From: Prevotella sp.
GTDB lineage: Bacteria > Bacteroidota > Bacteroidia > Bacteroidales > Bacteroidaceae
DNA: 36,432 bases
NCBI GenBank assembly: GCA_017471245.1
Contig: JAFUVB010000104.1
Span: forward strand, 1-36,432
Direction of reading: 5' to 3'
The notes beneath the pieces are model-generated. The model ran no database searches. It was not told the origin of the DNA and saw only the letters and a list, made by a program, of their open reading frames with translations. Positions 7,703 through 16,770 of this stretch are shown piece after piece. A program made the position numbers and the translations under genes. The stretch's first letter is position 1. The number at the start of each line of letters is the position of its first letter.

Positions 7703-8003
7703 CACTTTGACATGGATTTTTATAATTCTTTGATGTTTTTGTTAGATTTTGTCATTTTTCAACAAATGCAGTCCTGTTGTTCTTCTGGCAGGATTGTCTT
7801 TACGAAAATGCATTACCGGCGTTTGTTTCTTTGTGACAACTTCATCAATTAGAACTGTTATTGCAGCGATTCATTCAAAATCAACCATCAAAGATGGTTA
7901 CTTTATAAGAAGAAATGCGTCAGTTATTAACGGGGGCATAGTCTATGTATGCTTCATGCGTTTTGACAAGCCAATGTCAATTGATAATAACAATTACGAA
8001 ATA
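7703..8003. other. intergenic leader before GH127, with a short inverted repeat
   Basis: This stretch separates the divergent Lrp and GH127 genes. A frame in phase with GH127 runs back to 7749, but its residues look random and precede a clear signal peptide, so I treat it as untranslated. TTGACA (7963-7968) and TGTCAA (7975-7980) form a perfect 6-bp inverted repeat with a 6-nt centre, 23 nt before ATG 8004; it could be an operator. I see no convincing TAnnTTTG promoter. Confidence 0.4.
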
Positions 8004-10058
8004 ATGAAGAAATACATGATCACAATCGCCATTCTGGTATGTTGTACTTATGCAATGGCACAAGAGAAAAGCAGTCCGTATTCGGTGTTGAAACCTACGA
8101 AGGTGGATGCCGTGAAGTGGACAGGTGGCTTCTGGGGAGAGCGCTTTGGCATTTTCAGCGGCACTTCCGTACAAAGTATGTGGAAGACGTGGCAAAGCGA
8201 GGAAGGTAAAGGATTCAACAATTTCCTTGTAGCTTCAGGCGAAAAGAAAGGAAAGCACCATGGTCCTCCCTTCCACGATGGTGATATGTACAAGTGGGTG
8301 GAGTCGGTGGCAGCCGTTTATGCAATTACCAAAGACCCGGAGCTCGACCAGATTATGGATCGTTTCATCGGCTGCGTAGTGAAATCGCAGCGTGAAGACG
8401 GCTATATCCACACACCGGTCATCATCGCAGAGCTGAACAGGAGACTGGAGCAGCAGGTCGAAGACCAGGACAATACGGTGATAGGCACTGCAACGGGAAC
8501 CAAAAACGACAATGCTTTTGCCAACCGTCTTAACTTTGAGACCTACAATCTCGGTCATCTCATCACGGCGGGTATCATGCACAAGCGTGCCACGGGCAAG
8601 ACAACGCTCTTCAATGCAGCAGTCAAAGCCGGTGATTTTCTCTATAATTTCTGCAAGCGCGCCCCAGAAGAACTGGCAGGCAATGCCATTTGTCCGTCGC
8701 ATTATATGGCCGTTGCAGAACTCTATCGCGAAACCGGCGATGCGAAATACCTTGAACTGCTGAAACAGTTTATCGACATCCGCGGCATGGTGGAGAACGG
8801 AACCGACGACAATCAAGACCGTATTCCCTTCCGGGAGCAATACAATGCCATGGGACATGCCGTCCGTGCCAACTATCTCTATGCCGGTGTGGCAGACCTT
8901 TATCTGGAAGATGGCGAGGCACAACTGATGAAGAATCTCAACAGTATCTGGAACGACATCGTGACCCGCAAGATGTATATCAACGGTGCCTGTGGTGCCT
9001 TGTACGACGGAACCTCACCCGACGGAACCGACTATAAGCCCGACAATATCCAGAAGGTGCATCAGAGCTATGGCAGACCCTATCAATTGCCGCAGTCAAC
9101 CGCACACAACGAAACTTGTGCCAACATCGGTAACATGCTGTTCAACTGGCGAATGCTTGAGGCTACAGGCAACGGAAAGTATGCCGACATCATGGAAAAC
9201 TGCTATTACAACAGTATTCTCAGTGGCATTTCGCTTGACGGTACAAAGTATTTCTACACCAATCCCCTGCGCATGAGCGACGAGTTGCCCTATACACTGC
9301 GCTGGCCCAAGGAGCGCAAGGAGTATATCAGTTGCTTCTGCTGCCCACCAAATACCCTGCGCACACTTTGCGAGACACAGAACTATGCATACGCCATCGG
9401 CGAGAATGTGATCTATGTGAACCTCTATGGCGAGAACACATTGACCGCAATGATTGACAAAAAGAACGAGCTGCTTGTTTCCCAGCATACTGATTATCCT
9501 TGGGACGGCACGGTGAGGCTTGAGATACAGAAGGTAAAGAAAAACACTCCGCTTACCATTAAGATGCGCATTCCCGCTTGGGCAGATAAGTATGGCATCA
9601 CGGTGAACGGTCAACCGAGTCAAGCAAAGGCCGAGAATGGCTATGTCTCCATTGAGGGCAGGTGGAAGAAAGGCGATGTGATACAACTGTCCATGCCGAT
9701 GACCACCAAGCTTATCGAGGCCAATCCGCTGGTGGAAGAAGCACGTGGGCAGGTGGCTGTTCAGCGCGGACCGATTGTCTATTGCGTGGAAAGCAACGAC
9801 CTCAATGGTCTCGACATCGATAATATAGCTATTCCCGTTGATGCCAGATTCACGCCCGTTGAGGTGAATATTGCCGGAAGTAGGATGATGGCACTTGAAG
9901 GTGAGGTGGTGAATCGTGCTGAAAGCTCGTGGCAAGGACAGCTTTATCGCGAAGTAGGCAAGCAGAAAAACAGAGTGAAAATCCGCTTAATACCCTATTA
10001 TGCATGGGGGAACAGAGGCAAAAGTGAGATGACAATATGGGTGCCCGCCGTTTATTGA
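8004..10058 (+). CDS. GH127 family glycoside hydrolase (beta-L-arabinofuranosidase / aceric acid hydrolase type)
   Basis: The product has 684 residues with a signal peptide (MKKYMITIAILVCCTYAMA, then Q). The body is the DUF1680/GH127 (alpha/alpha)6-barrel family: WTGGFWGERF near the start, KSQREDGYIHTP, then NETCANIGN with E370 and C372. SCFCCPPN follows, with C446 and C447. In characterised GH127 (bifidobacterial HypBA1) the equivalent Glu, Cys, Cys, Cys set holds zinc and one cysteine is the nucleophile; all four appear conserved here with nearly the same spacing. The family releases beta-L-arabinofuranose, and a Bacteroides thetaiotaomicron member acts on aceric acid of RG-II. It is the first gene of the glycan cluster and overlaps the next gene by 22 bp. 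The start at 8004 is set by the signal peptide. Confidence 0.9.
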   Translation: MKKYMITIAILVCCTYAMAQEKSSPYSVLKPTKVDAVKWTGGFWGERFGIFSGTSVQSMWKTWQSEEGKGFNNFLVASGEKKGKHHGPPFHDGDMYKWVESVAAVYAITKDPELDQIMDRFIGCVVKSQREDGYIHTPVIIAELNRRLEQQVEDQDNTVIGTATGTKNDNAFANRLNFETYNLGHLITAGIMHKRATGKTTLFNAAVKAGDFLYNFCKRAPEELAGNAICPSHYMAVAELYRETGDAKYLELLKQFIDIRGMVENGTDDNQDRIPFREQYNAMGHAVRANYLYAGVADLYLEDGEAQLMKNLNSIWNDIVTRKMYINGACGALYDGTSPDGTDYKPDNIQKVHQSYGRPYQLPQSTAHNETCANIGNMLFNWRMLEATGNGKYADIMENCYYNSILSGISLDGTKYFYTNPLRMSDELPYTLRWPKERKEYISCFCCPPNTLRTLCETQNYAYAIGENVIYVNLYGENTLTAMIDKKNELLVSQHTDYPWDGTVRLEIQKVKKNTPLTIKMRIPAWADKYGITVNGQPSQAKAENGYVSIEGRWKKGDVIQLSMPMTTKLIEANPLVEEARGQVAVQRGPIVYCVESNDLNGLDIDNIAIPVDARFTPVEVNIAGSRMMALEGEVVNRAESSWQGQLYREVGKQKNRVKIRLIPYYAWGNRGKSEMTIWVPAVY

Positions 10059-11803
10059 GCATTGCAGGAGCATGGTTGTTAGGGGCAGTTCTTGTCCATG
10101 CCTCGGGAGAATTCCGCATGGAGGTGGAGCCGGGTGAGTTTACCATTGAGCAGGCTTTGCAGCAGTCGCGCGTAATGAAGGCGCAACACCATGGTGATTT
10201 TGCCGTCATTCATCTCAAGGCAGGAACCTATCGGCTCTCCCAGCCCATCATTTTGCGCCCCGAAGATACGTTTACCTCCATCGTGGCTGATGGCGATGTG
10301 GTCATCAGTGGCGGCGTGCAAATCAAAGGTTGGCGCAAGCAAGGAAGGCTGTGGGTGGCCGACATGCCCGTGTTCAACGGCCGTCCGTTGTCCTTCCGCC
10401 AGTTGTGGGTAAACGGCAAAAAAGCGATTCGCGCCCGCGATGTGGACGATTTCGAGCAGATGAACCGCATCATCAGCGTTGACAAGAAGCAGGAAATCAT
10501 TTATGTACCCGCTTCTTCCGTGAAGAAGATACTCAAAGCCCGGAATGCAGAGATGGTGCTTCACGAGATGTGGTGCGTTGCCAATCTCCGCATCAAGAGC
10601 ATTCAGATACAAGGCGATTCGGCCGCCGTTACCTTTCATAATCCCGAGAGTCACATCCATTTCATGCATCCATGGCCATCGCCGATGGTCACTACCAACG
10701 GGCGAAATTCCGCTTTCTATCTCACCAATGCCAAGGAATTGCTCGACCAGCCAGGCGAGTGGCATTTAGACGAGAAGGAGCAGAAGGTGTATTACATGCC
10801 GCGTTCTGGTGAGGATATGCGCAGCGCCGATGTCGAGGCTCCTGCCTTAGAAACCCTGCTGATGACCGAAGGAACGCCCGATCATCCCGTTTGTCATGTC
10901 AGCATTGAAGGCATCCGCTTTGAATATGCCACCTGGATGCGCCCGTCGCTGCAGGGACATGCCCCGCTGCAGGCAGGCATGTATATGATTGAAGCCTACA
11001 AACTGAATCCCAAATGGTATCGTCCCAACGGTGACCATAAGCTCGACAACCAGGGTTGGGTGGGGCGTCCTGCCTCCGCGGTGCTGCTGAACCATGCCGA
11101 AAGTGTTAACTTCGAGCGGTGCACATTCCAGCATCTCGCCTCTACAGGCGTTGACTATCATCGTTTTACCTATCGCGGAAGAATCGACCACTGCACGTTC
11201 CGCGACATTGGAGGCAGTGGTATCGTGGCAGGACTCTTCGGACCCGAAGGGCAGGAATCTCACATTTCCTATAATCCCACCGATGCTCGTGAGCTTTGTA
11301 CGAATCTCCGCATCACCAACAATCTCATTACCGACGTTGCCAATGAAGACTGGGGATGCATTGGAATTGCCGCTGGTTATGTGCGCGGCATTCAGATTTG
11401 TCACAACGAAATCAGTGAGGTGTCATATACAGGCATCAGCTTGGGATGGGGATGGAATCAGCAAGTGAACCAGATGCGCGACAACCTGGTGAAGGGTAAT
11501 CTCATCCACCACTATGCCCGTCACATGTATGACACGGCTGGCATCTACACTTTGAGCTGTCAGCCACATACCTTCATCGAGGAAAACGTGGTGCGCGACA
11601 TCTATCATCCGGGCTATGCCCACGACCCAAACCACTGGTTTTATCTCTATACCGACGAGGGATCGTCGTATATCACCGTGCGCAACAACTGGACACCTGC
11701 CGAGAAATTCCTCAAAAACGCCAACGGACCAGGCAACACTTGGGAGAACAACGGGCCGATGGTGGCCGACAGCATACGCCTGAATGCAGGCATCAAACAA
11801 TAA
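10037..11803 (+). CDS. right-handed parallel beta-helix glycosidase, GH141-like
   Basis: This 588-residue exported protein has a signal peptide (MGARRLLSIAGAWLLGAVLV, then HA) and a long beta-helix. Residues 30-110 resemble the N-terminus of GH141 and related beta-helix enzymes (ITGWR-like IKGWRKQGRLWVADMP, then FRQLWVNGKKAIRAR). Later rungs show HCTFRDIGGSGIVAG, GCIGIAAGYVRGIQICHNEI, VSYTGISLGWGW and GIYTLS. GH141 includes an alpha-L-fucosidase from an RG-II locus that sits between GH127 and GH78 genes, the same order as here. I infer the family mostly from that and from the N-terminal motif; GH120 or a polysaccharide lyase are alternatives. Its start overlaps the end of GH127, suggesting translational coupling. 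It is followed by GH78 after 21 bp. Confidence 0.75.
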   Translation: MGARRLLSIAGAWLLGAVLVHASGEFRMEVEPGEFTIEQALQQSRVMKAQHHGDFAVIHLKAGTYRLSQPIILRPEDTFTSIVADGDVVISGGVQIKGWRKQGRLWVADMPVFNGRPLSFRQLWVNGKKAIRARDVDDFEQMNRIISVDKKQEIIYVPASSVKKILKARNAEMVLHEMWCVANLRIKSIQIQGDSAAVTFHNPESHIHFMHPWPSPMVTTNGRNSAFYLTNAKELLDQPGEWHLDEKEQKVYYMPRSGEDMRSADVEAPALETLLMTEGTPDHPVCHVSIEGIRFEYATWMRPSLQGHAPLQAGMYMIEAYKLNPKWYRPNGDHKLDNQGWVGRPASAVLLNHAESVNFERCTFQHLASTGVDYHRFTYRGRIDHCTFRDIGGSGIVAGLFGPEGQESHISYNPTDARELCTNLRITNNLITDVANEDWGCIGIAAGYVRGIQICHNEISEVSYTGISLGWGWNQQVNQMRDNLVKGNLIHHYARHMYDTAGIYTLSCQPHTFIEENVVRDIYHPGYAHDPNHWFYLYTDEGSSYITVRNNWTPAEKFLKNANGPGNTWENNGPMVADSIRLNAGIKQ

Positions 11804-11824
11804 AAGATATAAAGGCATACTGAC

Positions 11825-13888
11825 ATGGAAAAGAAAAAAGCAACATGGATTTGGTATCCCGCCGACTTTGAGATATGGTTGGGCAATCGTTTCAACAACC
11901 GCCGGACAGAGCGGGGTGCGATGTTCCCTCCGTTTTGGAAACAAGATTCCCACTGGGTGACGGTGGAGTTCAGCAAAAAGGTAGTGCTGGAGCGCCCCGA
12001 AACGATAGAGATAGCGGCAGAGGGCAGCTACAACTTCATGCTCGACGGGAAACTGCACTACGGCATGCCGAAATCGTTCTGCATCCCGACCGGTGAACAT
12101 CGCATCAACATCAAGGTGTGGAATCAGTCTTCGCCTCCCGCCCTCTACATCAAGGGAGAAACCATCTGCAGCGATTCGTCTTGGCTTGCCACCTATGAAG
12201 ACAAGATATGGATTGATGAGAACGGTGTGGCTCACGGCTCGGGCATCTATGTGCCGGCTGCCACGTGGAACTTCAATGAGGCAGATACACCGCCTTCACG
12301 TTTCCAGTTAGAATGTGAGCCGATGCAGCCCATTACGGCAACCGCCCACGGTGCAGGAATGCTTTACGATTTCGGCAAGGAAACTTTCGGCTATCCCGTT
12401 GTTCAGGGACTAAAGGGCGAAGGGACGCTTTGTCTCTACTATGGCGAAAGTGCGGAAGAGGCGCTCGACAAGGATTATTGCGAGACGCTCGACCGTTTGC
12501 AGGTGTGCGAGGGCGAGGTTCCGCAACCGCTCAGCAGCAAGGCATTCCGCTACGTATACATAGAGAAAGAGGGTGGCGTTGATTATGAGTCGTTATCCAT
12601 GCTCTATGAATATGCCCCGCACGATTTGTCAAGAAGCGGTTCTTTCAGATGCAGCGACGAGGAGCTGAATCGCATTTGGGAAGTCAGTGCCTATACGATG
12701 GACCTCACAACGCGCGAGTTCTTCATGGACGGCATCAAGCGCGACCGCTGGACGTGGAGCGGAGATGCCATCCAGTCGTATCTGATGAACTATTACTTGC
12801 GTTTCGACACCGAATGCGTGAAGCGCACCATCCGCCAATTGCGCGGCAAAGATCCCGTGACGGCGCATGTAAACACCATCATGGACTATACGTTCTATTG
12901 GTTCCGCTCCATTCTCGACTACTATCAATATACTGGCGACGTGGATTTCGTGCGCGAGGTTTATCCGCGCATGATAACGCTCATGAACTATTGCATGGAG
13001 CGCACCAACATCGACGGATTCATGGAAGGGCAGGAGGACGACTGGATCTTCGTTGACTGGGTGGATTTCCCCATGCACAAGCGCGGAACGCTGAGCTTTG
13101 AGCAAATACTTTTCGTGGGCGCACTGCAGGCAATGGCGGTCTGTGATCGCTTGGTCGGTGGTGATAATGACGACTATTACGCGATGGAAGCCGACAGAAC
13201 AGCACAAAAAGTGAAAGAAACGTTCTGGAGCAACGAGCATCACGCCTATCTGCACGCCCTCGAAGACGGTGAGATGAACCCGCAAATCACGAAGTTTCCC
13301 AACATGTTTGCCATCCTCTACGGCATCGCTTCCGACGAGGAACGGCAGGAAATCATGGACCACGTGATGCTGAATGATGACATTCCCGCCATCACCACAC
13401 CCTATATGCGCTTCTACGAGCTCGCCGCCCTTTGCGAAATGGGACTCCAAAGCACCGTGCTACCTGAGATGAAAGCCTATTGGGGAGGCATGTTGCGCGA
13501 GGGTGCCACCACATTCTGGGAGAAATACATACCCGAAGAAACGGGCGCACAGCACCTTTCCATGTACGGTCGCCCCTATGGCAAGAGCCTATGCCATGCC
13601 TGGGGTGCCAGTCCTATATATATAATAGGTAAGTATTTCCTTGGCGTGCAACCCACGAAGCCCGGCTACGAGGAATACATCGTGAAGCCCGCGTTAGGCG
13701 GTTTGCAGTGGATGGAGGGCGAGGTGCCCACTCCTTTCGGCAAGATTCGTGTGAAGATGACAAGCGAAAGCGTCACCGTTCAAAGCGACGGCGGGCGCGG
13801 AACACTTGTCTTCAACGGGCGAAAGTGGCCGATTCCTGCAGGGAAAGCGGTGGTTTTCAACCTTCGTTCTTCTCAAACGGAAAAGTAA
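11825..13888 (+). CDS. GH78-like alpha-L-rhamnosidase without signal peptide
   Basis: The 687-residue protein shows N-terminal beta-sandwich segments, then the rhamnosidase (alpha/alpha)6 barrel. Key motifs are MLYDFGKETFGYPV, FMDGIKRDRWTWSGDA (the acidic cluster matching the GH78 substrate-binding region), FYWFRSILDYYQYTGD, then GATTFWEKY and SLCHAWGASPIYII near the end. The family cuts terminal alpha-L-rhamnose. Unlike its neighbours it starts MEKKKATWIWYP with no signal peptide, and an in-frame TAA at 11810-11812 rules out an upstream extension; it may therefore act in the cytoplasm on imported oligosaccharides, or its true start was lost. Its TAA stop codon lies in the first unit of palindrome array 3, so the array may have reshaped the C-terminus. 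Confidence 0.85.
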   Translation: MEKKKATWIWYPADFEIWLGNRFNNRRTERGAMFPPFWKQDSHWVTVEFSKKVVLERPETIEIAAEGSYNFMLDGKLHYGMPKSFCIPTGEHRINIKVWNQSSPPALYIKGETICSDSSWLATYEDKIWIDENGVAHGSGIYVPAATWNFNEADTPPSRFQLECEPMQPITATAHGAGMLYDFGKETFGYPVVQGLKGEGTLCLYYGESAEEALDKDYCETLDRLQVCEGEVPQPLSSKAFRYVYIEKEGGVDYESLSMLYEYAPHDLSRSGSFRCSDEELNRIWEVSAYTMDLTTREFFMDGIKRDRWTWSGDAIQSYLMNYYLRFDTECVKRTIRQLRGKDPVTAHVNTIMDYTFYWFRSILDYYQYTGDVDFVREVYPRMITLMNYCMERTNIDGFMEGQEDDWIFVDWVDFPMHKRGTLSFEQILFVGALQAMAVCDRLVGGDNDDYYAMEADRTAQKVKETFWSNEHHAYLHALEDGEMNPQITKFPNMFAILYGIASDEERQEIMDHVMLNDDIPAITTPYMRFYELAALCEMGLQSTVLPEMKAYWGGMLREGATTFWEKYIPEETGAQHLSMYGRPYGKSLCHAWGASPIYIIGKYFLGVQPTKPGYEEYIVKPALGGLQWMEGEVPTPFGKIRVKMTSESVTVQSDGGRGTLVFNGRKWPIPAGKAVVFNLRSSQTEK

Positions 13889-13990
13889 ATTAAATTAATT
13901 TGCTGAGTAAATCAATTTGATTTGAAAAGTAAATCAATTTGATTTGAAAAGTAAATCAACTTAATTTGCGCGGTAAATCAATTTGATTTG
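13886..13990. repeat. 22-bp-period palindrome array 3 (5 units, inverted relative to array 1)
   Basis: Five 17-bp units start at 13886, 13908, 13930, 13952 and 13974, with spacers ctgag, aaaag, aaaag and cgcgg. The common unit TAAATCAATTTGATTTG is the exact reverse complement of array 1's CAAATCAAATTGATTTA, and the spacers are the reverse complements of array 1 spacers or flanks (cgcgg/ccgcg, ctgag/ctcag, aaaag/ctttt). The first unit contains the GH78 stop codon. The rest of the 258-bp gap to ATG 14147 holds array-flank sequence (AAAAGCGGCATT near 14041) and no clear promoter. Confidence 0.92.
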
Positions 13991-14146
13991 CAAATCCATC
14001 TGAGAGAAATAAGGCATGAAAAGCTGCGCTATGAATGATGAAAAGCGGCATTGCGGGAAATGAAAAGTAGCTCAACCGGCAAGTTCTCGCCACGAATGAC
14101 GGCGCAATATGACAGAATCAAATATACAAAACAACCCATACAAGAT

Positions 14147-16756
14147 ATGAGAACAATACTAACAGCCTTGGCTTTTGCCATCTGCACTACGCTTTCCGCC
14201 AAGATTAAGGTGGAAGTGAAGAACCATACTCCGCAGACAGAGTATGCTGCCAGCCTGCTGACAGGCATTGATGGCAAGTATAAAATCCATATTGCCGTTG
14301 CCAATGAGGGCGAAGCCGAAGGTTTTACCATCGTGCGCAAGGGAAAGAATGTCACCATTACAGGCAACACCCCGTCGGGTACCATCTATGGTGTGAACAA
14401 GCTGCTTGAGATTTACGGCTTGAAAGGTTCTTTAGAGAGCATCACCACCATCACTGAGGTTCCCGAAATGAAGCTGCGCGGCGCATGCATCGGTTTGCAA
14501 AAGACGACCTATCTGCCCGGTCACAAGGTGTATGAGTATCCCTATACACCTGAGAATTTCCCGTGGTTCTATGACAAGGACTTATGGATAAAGTATCTCG
14601 ACATGCTTGCTTCCGACAACATGAATGCGGTGTATCTGTGGAACGGCCATCCGTTTGCTTCGCTTGTCAAGCTGAAAGGCTATCCTTTTGCGCCCGAGGT
14701 TGACGATGCTACCATGCAGAAAAACCAGGAAATGTTCACTTTCCTCACCACAGAAGCATCGCGCCGAGGCATACAGATCATCCAGATGTTCTACAATATC
14801 ATCGTTTCCAAGCCCTTCGCCGACCATTATGGCATCGCAACACAAGACCGCAACCGCCCCATCATCCCCGTGATTGCCGACTATACGCGCAAGTCGATTG
14901 CCGCATTCATTGAGCAATACCCCAACGTGGGCTTCATGCTGACGTTGGGCGAAGCCATGTCGGGCATTGAAAACGACATCAAATGGATGACGGAAACCAT
15001 CATACCCGGCGTGAAAGACGGCCTGAAGGCATCCGGGCGCACCGACTTTCCGCCGATTATCCTGCGCGCCCATGACACCGACGGACCGTTGGTGCTGTCC
15101 AAGTCGTTGCCTCTTTATCCGAATATCTACACGATGGCGAAGTACACCGGTGAGTCGCTGACCACCTATCAGCCACGCGGACCGTGGGCAGAGAACCATC
15201 GAAAGCTGGCAGCCGCTGCCCCCATACACATCAGCAACGTGCATATCCTTGCCAATCTGGAGCCGTTCCGCTGGGCATCGCCTGCCTTTACGCAGAAGAC
15301 TGTCCAGGCTATGCACAATGTGCACCATGCCAATGGGCTTCATCTCTATCCGCAGGCATCCTACTGGGACTGGCCTTTCACAGCCGACAAGCTGCCGAAT
15401 GGTGCCAGGGAATTGCAGATCGACCGCGACTGGATGTGGTATAAGGCGTGGGGTCGCTATAGCTGGAACTGCCAGCAAGCTGATGGCGACCGCGATTTCT
15501 GGCTCAAACAGTTGCGCGACTTCTACGGTTGTGATGAGTCAACGGCAAGCCGCATTCTTACCGCATACGACGAATCAGGCGAGATCGCGCCCAAGCTGAT
15601 ACGCCGTTTTGGTATCACCGAGGGCAACCGACAGACGCTTCTGCTCGGCATGCGCATGGCTCAGTTGGTGAATCCCTATAAGTTCACCGTTTATCCAGGC
15701 TTCTATGAGAGTTGCGGTCCTGAGGGAGAGAAACTCATTGAGTATGTGGAGAAAGAGTGGAAACACCAGTCGCATGTCGGGGAATTGCCGCTGAACATCA
15801 TTGAGGAATGCGTGTCGCACGGCACAAAAGCAGTTGATGCCATTTCACAGAGCTGCGTGGTAACGAAGAACCGCGATGAGTTTGAGCGGTTCTGCAATGA
15901 CATGTATTGCTACAAGACCTACGCTGAGGCATTCCGCCTGAAGGTGCTTGCTGCCCAGCAGGTGCTCAACTACAAGTGGTCGAAGGATGCAAGATACCTC
16001 TATAGAGCCATTCCTCTGCTGGAACAGAGTGTCAAGGTGTGGAAGAAACTGGTGGGATTAACGCAAGATAGCTATCTCTATGCCAATTCCATGCAGACGG
16101 CTCAGCGCCGCATTCCCATCGGTGGCGGTAACGGAAACTACAAGACGTGGGCAGAGATGCTGCCTGTGTATGAGCAGGAACTTGCCAATCTCAAGGCGAA
16201 TACTGCCAAACTGGTGAGTTCAGATTCATCTGTTGCCGACGCGGTTCAGATAGTTGCTGCCAAGGATGCCGACGTGAACCTCATTTCACCATCACAGACG
16301 GTGACGCTGGAAAAAGGTGCTATGATCTTCCCGCGTCGCGCTGAAGTGGTTGATTCCGTGGCTCCCGAGCTACAGGGAATGCATGCATTGGTGCTCAATC
16401 GCGATGACGCGCGCACCAAAGGAGTGACTGTTGAGTTCGAAAGCAAGAAGCCGGTGAAGATGCTTGTAGGGTTTTTCATTGATGAAGACAACAAGTATGC
16501 CGCACCGCCGAAGCTCGAAACCGATGCCACAGGCAACGATTACGGACAGGCAGAAGCCATTCTCTCGAATGCCATTGCACTGAAACTCTCGCCGAAAGTG
16601 AATGTCCACGCTTATCATTTCGCAGCCGGACATCATACCATAAACCTTCCAAGGGGCATCATCCTTGTGGCTGGCTTTACCGAAACCGACTTGCGTCCGC
16701 GCGATGTCGGGCTCAATGGAGCCGGCGATGAGGTGGATTGGCTCTTTGCTAATTAA
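14147..16756 (+). CDS. large exported glycosidase, putative alpha-D-galacturonidase (GH67-like N-terminus)
   Basis: From ATG 14147 the protein has 869 residues with a signal peptide (MRTILTALAFAICTTLSA). Residues 20-110 resemble the alpha/beta N-terminal domain of GH67/GH20 enzymes (GFTIVRKGKNVTITGNTPSGTIYGVNKLLEIYG). A TIM-barrel-like region follows: KLRGACIGLQK, YLDMLASDNMNAVYLWNG, EASRRGIQIIQMF, FMLTLGEAMSG, PIILRAHDTDG, HLYPQASYWDWPF. Large proteins like this in Bacteroidales are, to my recollection, named alpha-D-galacturonidase, which fits a pectin cluster; the exact family is uncertain. A helical segment and a C-terminal beta domain (residues 700-869) follow. A frame back to 14051 lacks a signal and is rejected. 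The next gene begins 14 nt after the stop. Confidence 0.6.
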   Translation: MRTILTALAFAICTTLSAKIKVEVKNHTPQTEYAASLLTGIDGKYKIHIAVANEGEAEGFTIVRKGKNVTITGNTPSGTIYGVNKLLEIYGLKGSLESITTITEVPEMKLRGACIGLQKTTYLPGHKVYEYPYTPENFPWFYDKDLWIKYLDMLASDNMNAVYLWNGHPFASLVKLKGYPFAPEVDDATMQKNQEMFTFLTTEASRRGIQIIQMFYNIIVSKPFADHYGIATQDRNRPIIPVIADYTRKSIAAFIEQYPNVGFMLTLGEAMSGIENDIKWMTETIIPGVKDGLKASGRTDFPPIILRAHDTDGPLVLSKSLPLYPNIYTMAKYTGESLTTYQPRGPWAENHRKLAAAAPIHISNVHILANLEPFRWASPAFTQKTVQAMHNVHHANGLHLYPQASYWDWPFTADKLPNGARELQIDRDWMWYKAWGRYSWNCQQADGDRDFWLKQLRDFYGCDESTASRILTAYDESGEIAPKLIRRFGITEGNRQTLLLGMRMAQLVNPYKFTVYPGFYESCGPEGEKLIEYVEKEWKHQSHVGELPLNIIEECVSHGTKAVDAISQSCVVTKNRDEFERFCNDMYCYKTYAEAFRLKVLAAQQVLNYKWSKDARYLYRAIPLLEQSVKVWKKLVGLTQDSYLYANSMQTAQRRIPIGGGNGNYKTWAEMLPVYEQELANLKANTAKLVSSDSSVADAVQIVAAKDADVNLISPSQTVTLEKGAMIFPRRAEVVDSVAPELQGMHALVLNRDDARTKGVTVEFESKKPVKMLVGFFIDEDNKYAAPPKLETDATGNDYGQAEAILSNAIALKLSPKVNVHAYHFAAGHHTINLPRGIILVAGFTETDLRPRDVGLNGAGDEVDWLFAN

Positions 16757-16770
16757 ATAGTTTGTTCGTC

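Noticed and set aside
7749-8003. N-terminal extension of the GH127 gene (in-frame from 7749)
   Set aside because: The residues show no conservation pattern and a clear signal peptide starts at ATG 8004.
12629-13450. 273-codon antisense frame opposite GH78
   Set aside because: It is a shadow of a conserved rhamnosidase with no motif or promoter of its own.
14051-14146. Extended start of the putative galacturonidase at 14051
   Set aside because: The extra 32 residues are unlike a signal peptide, and a proper one begins at ATG 14147.
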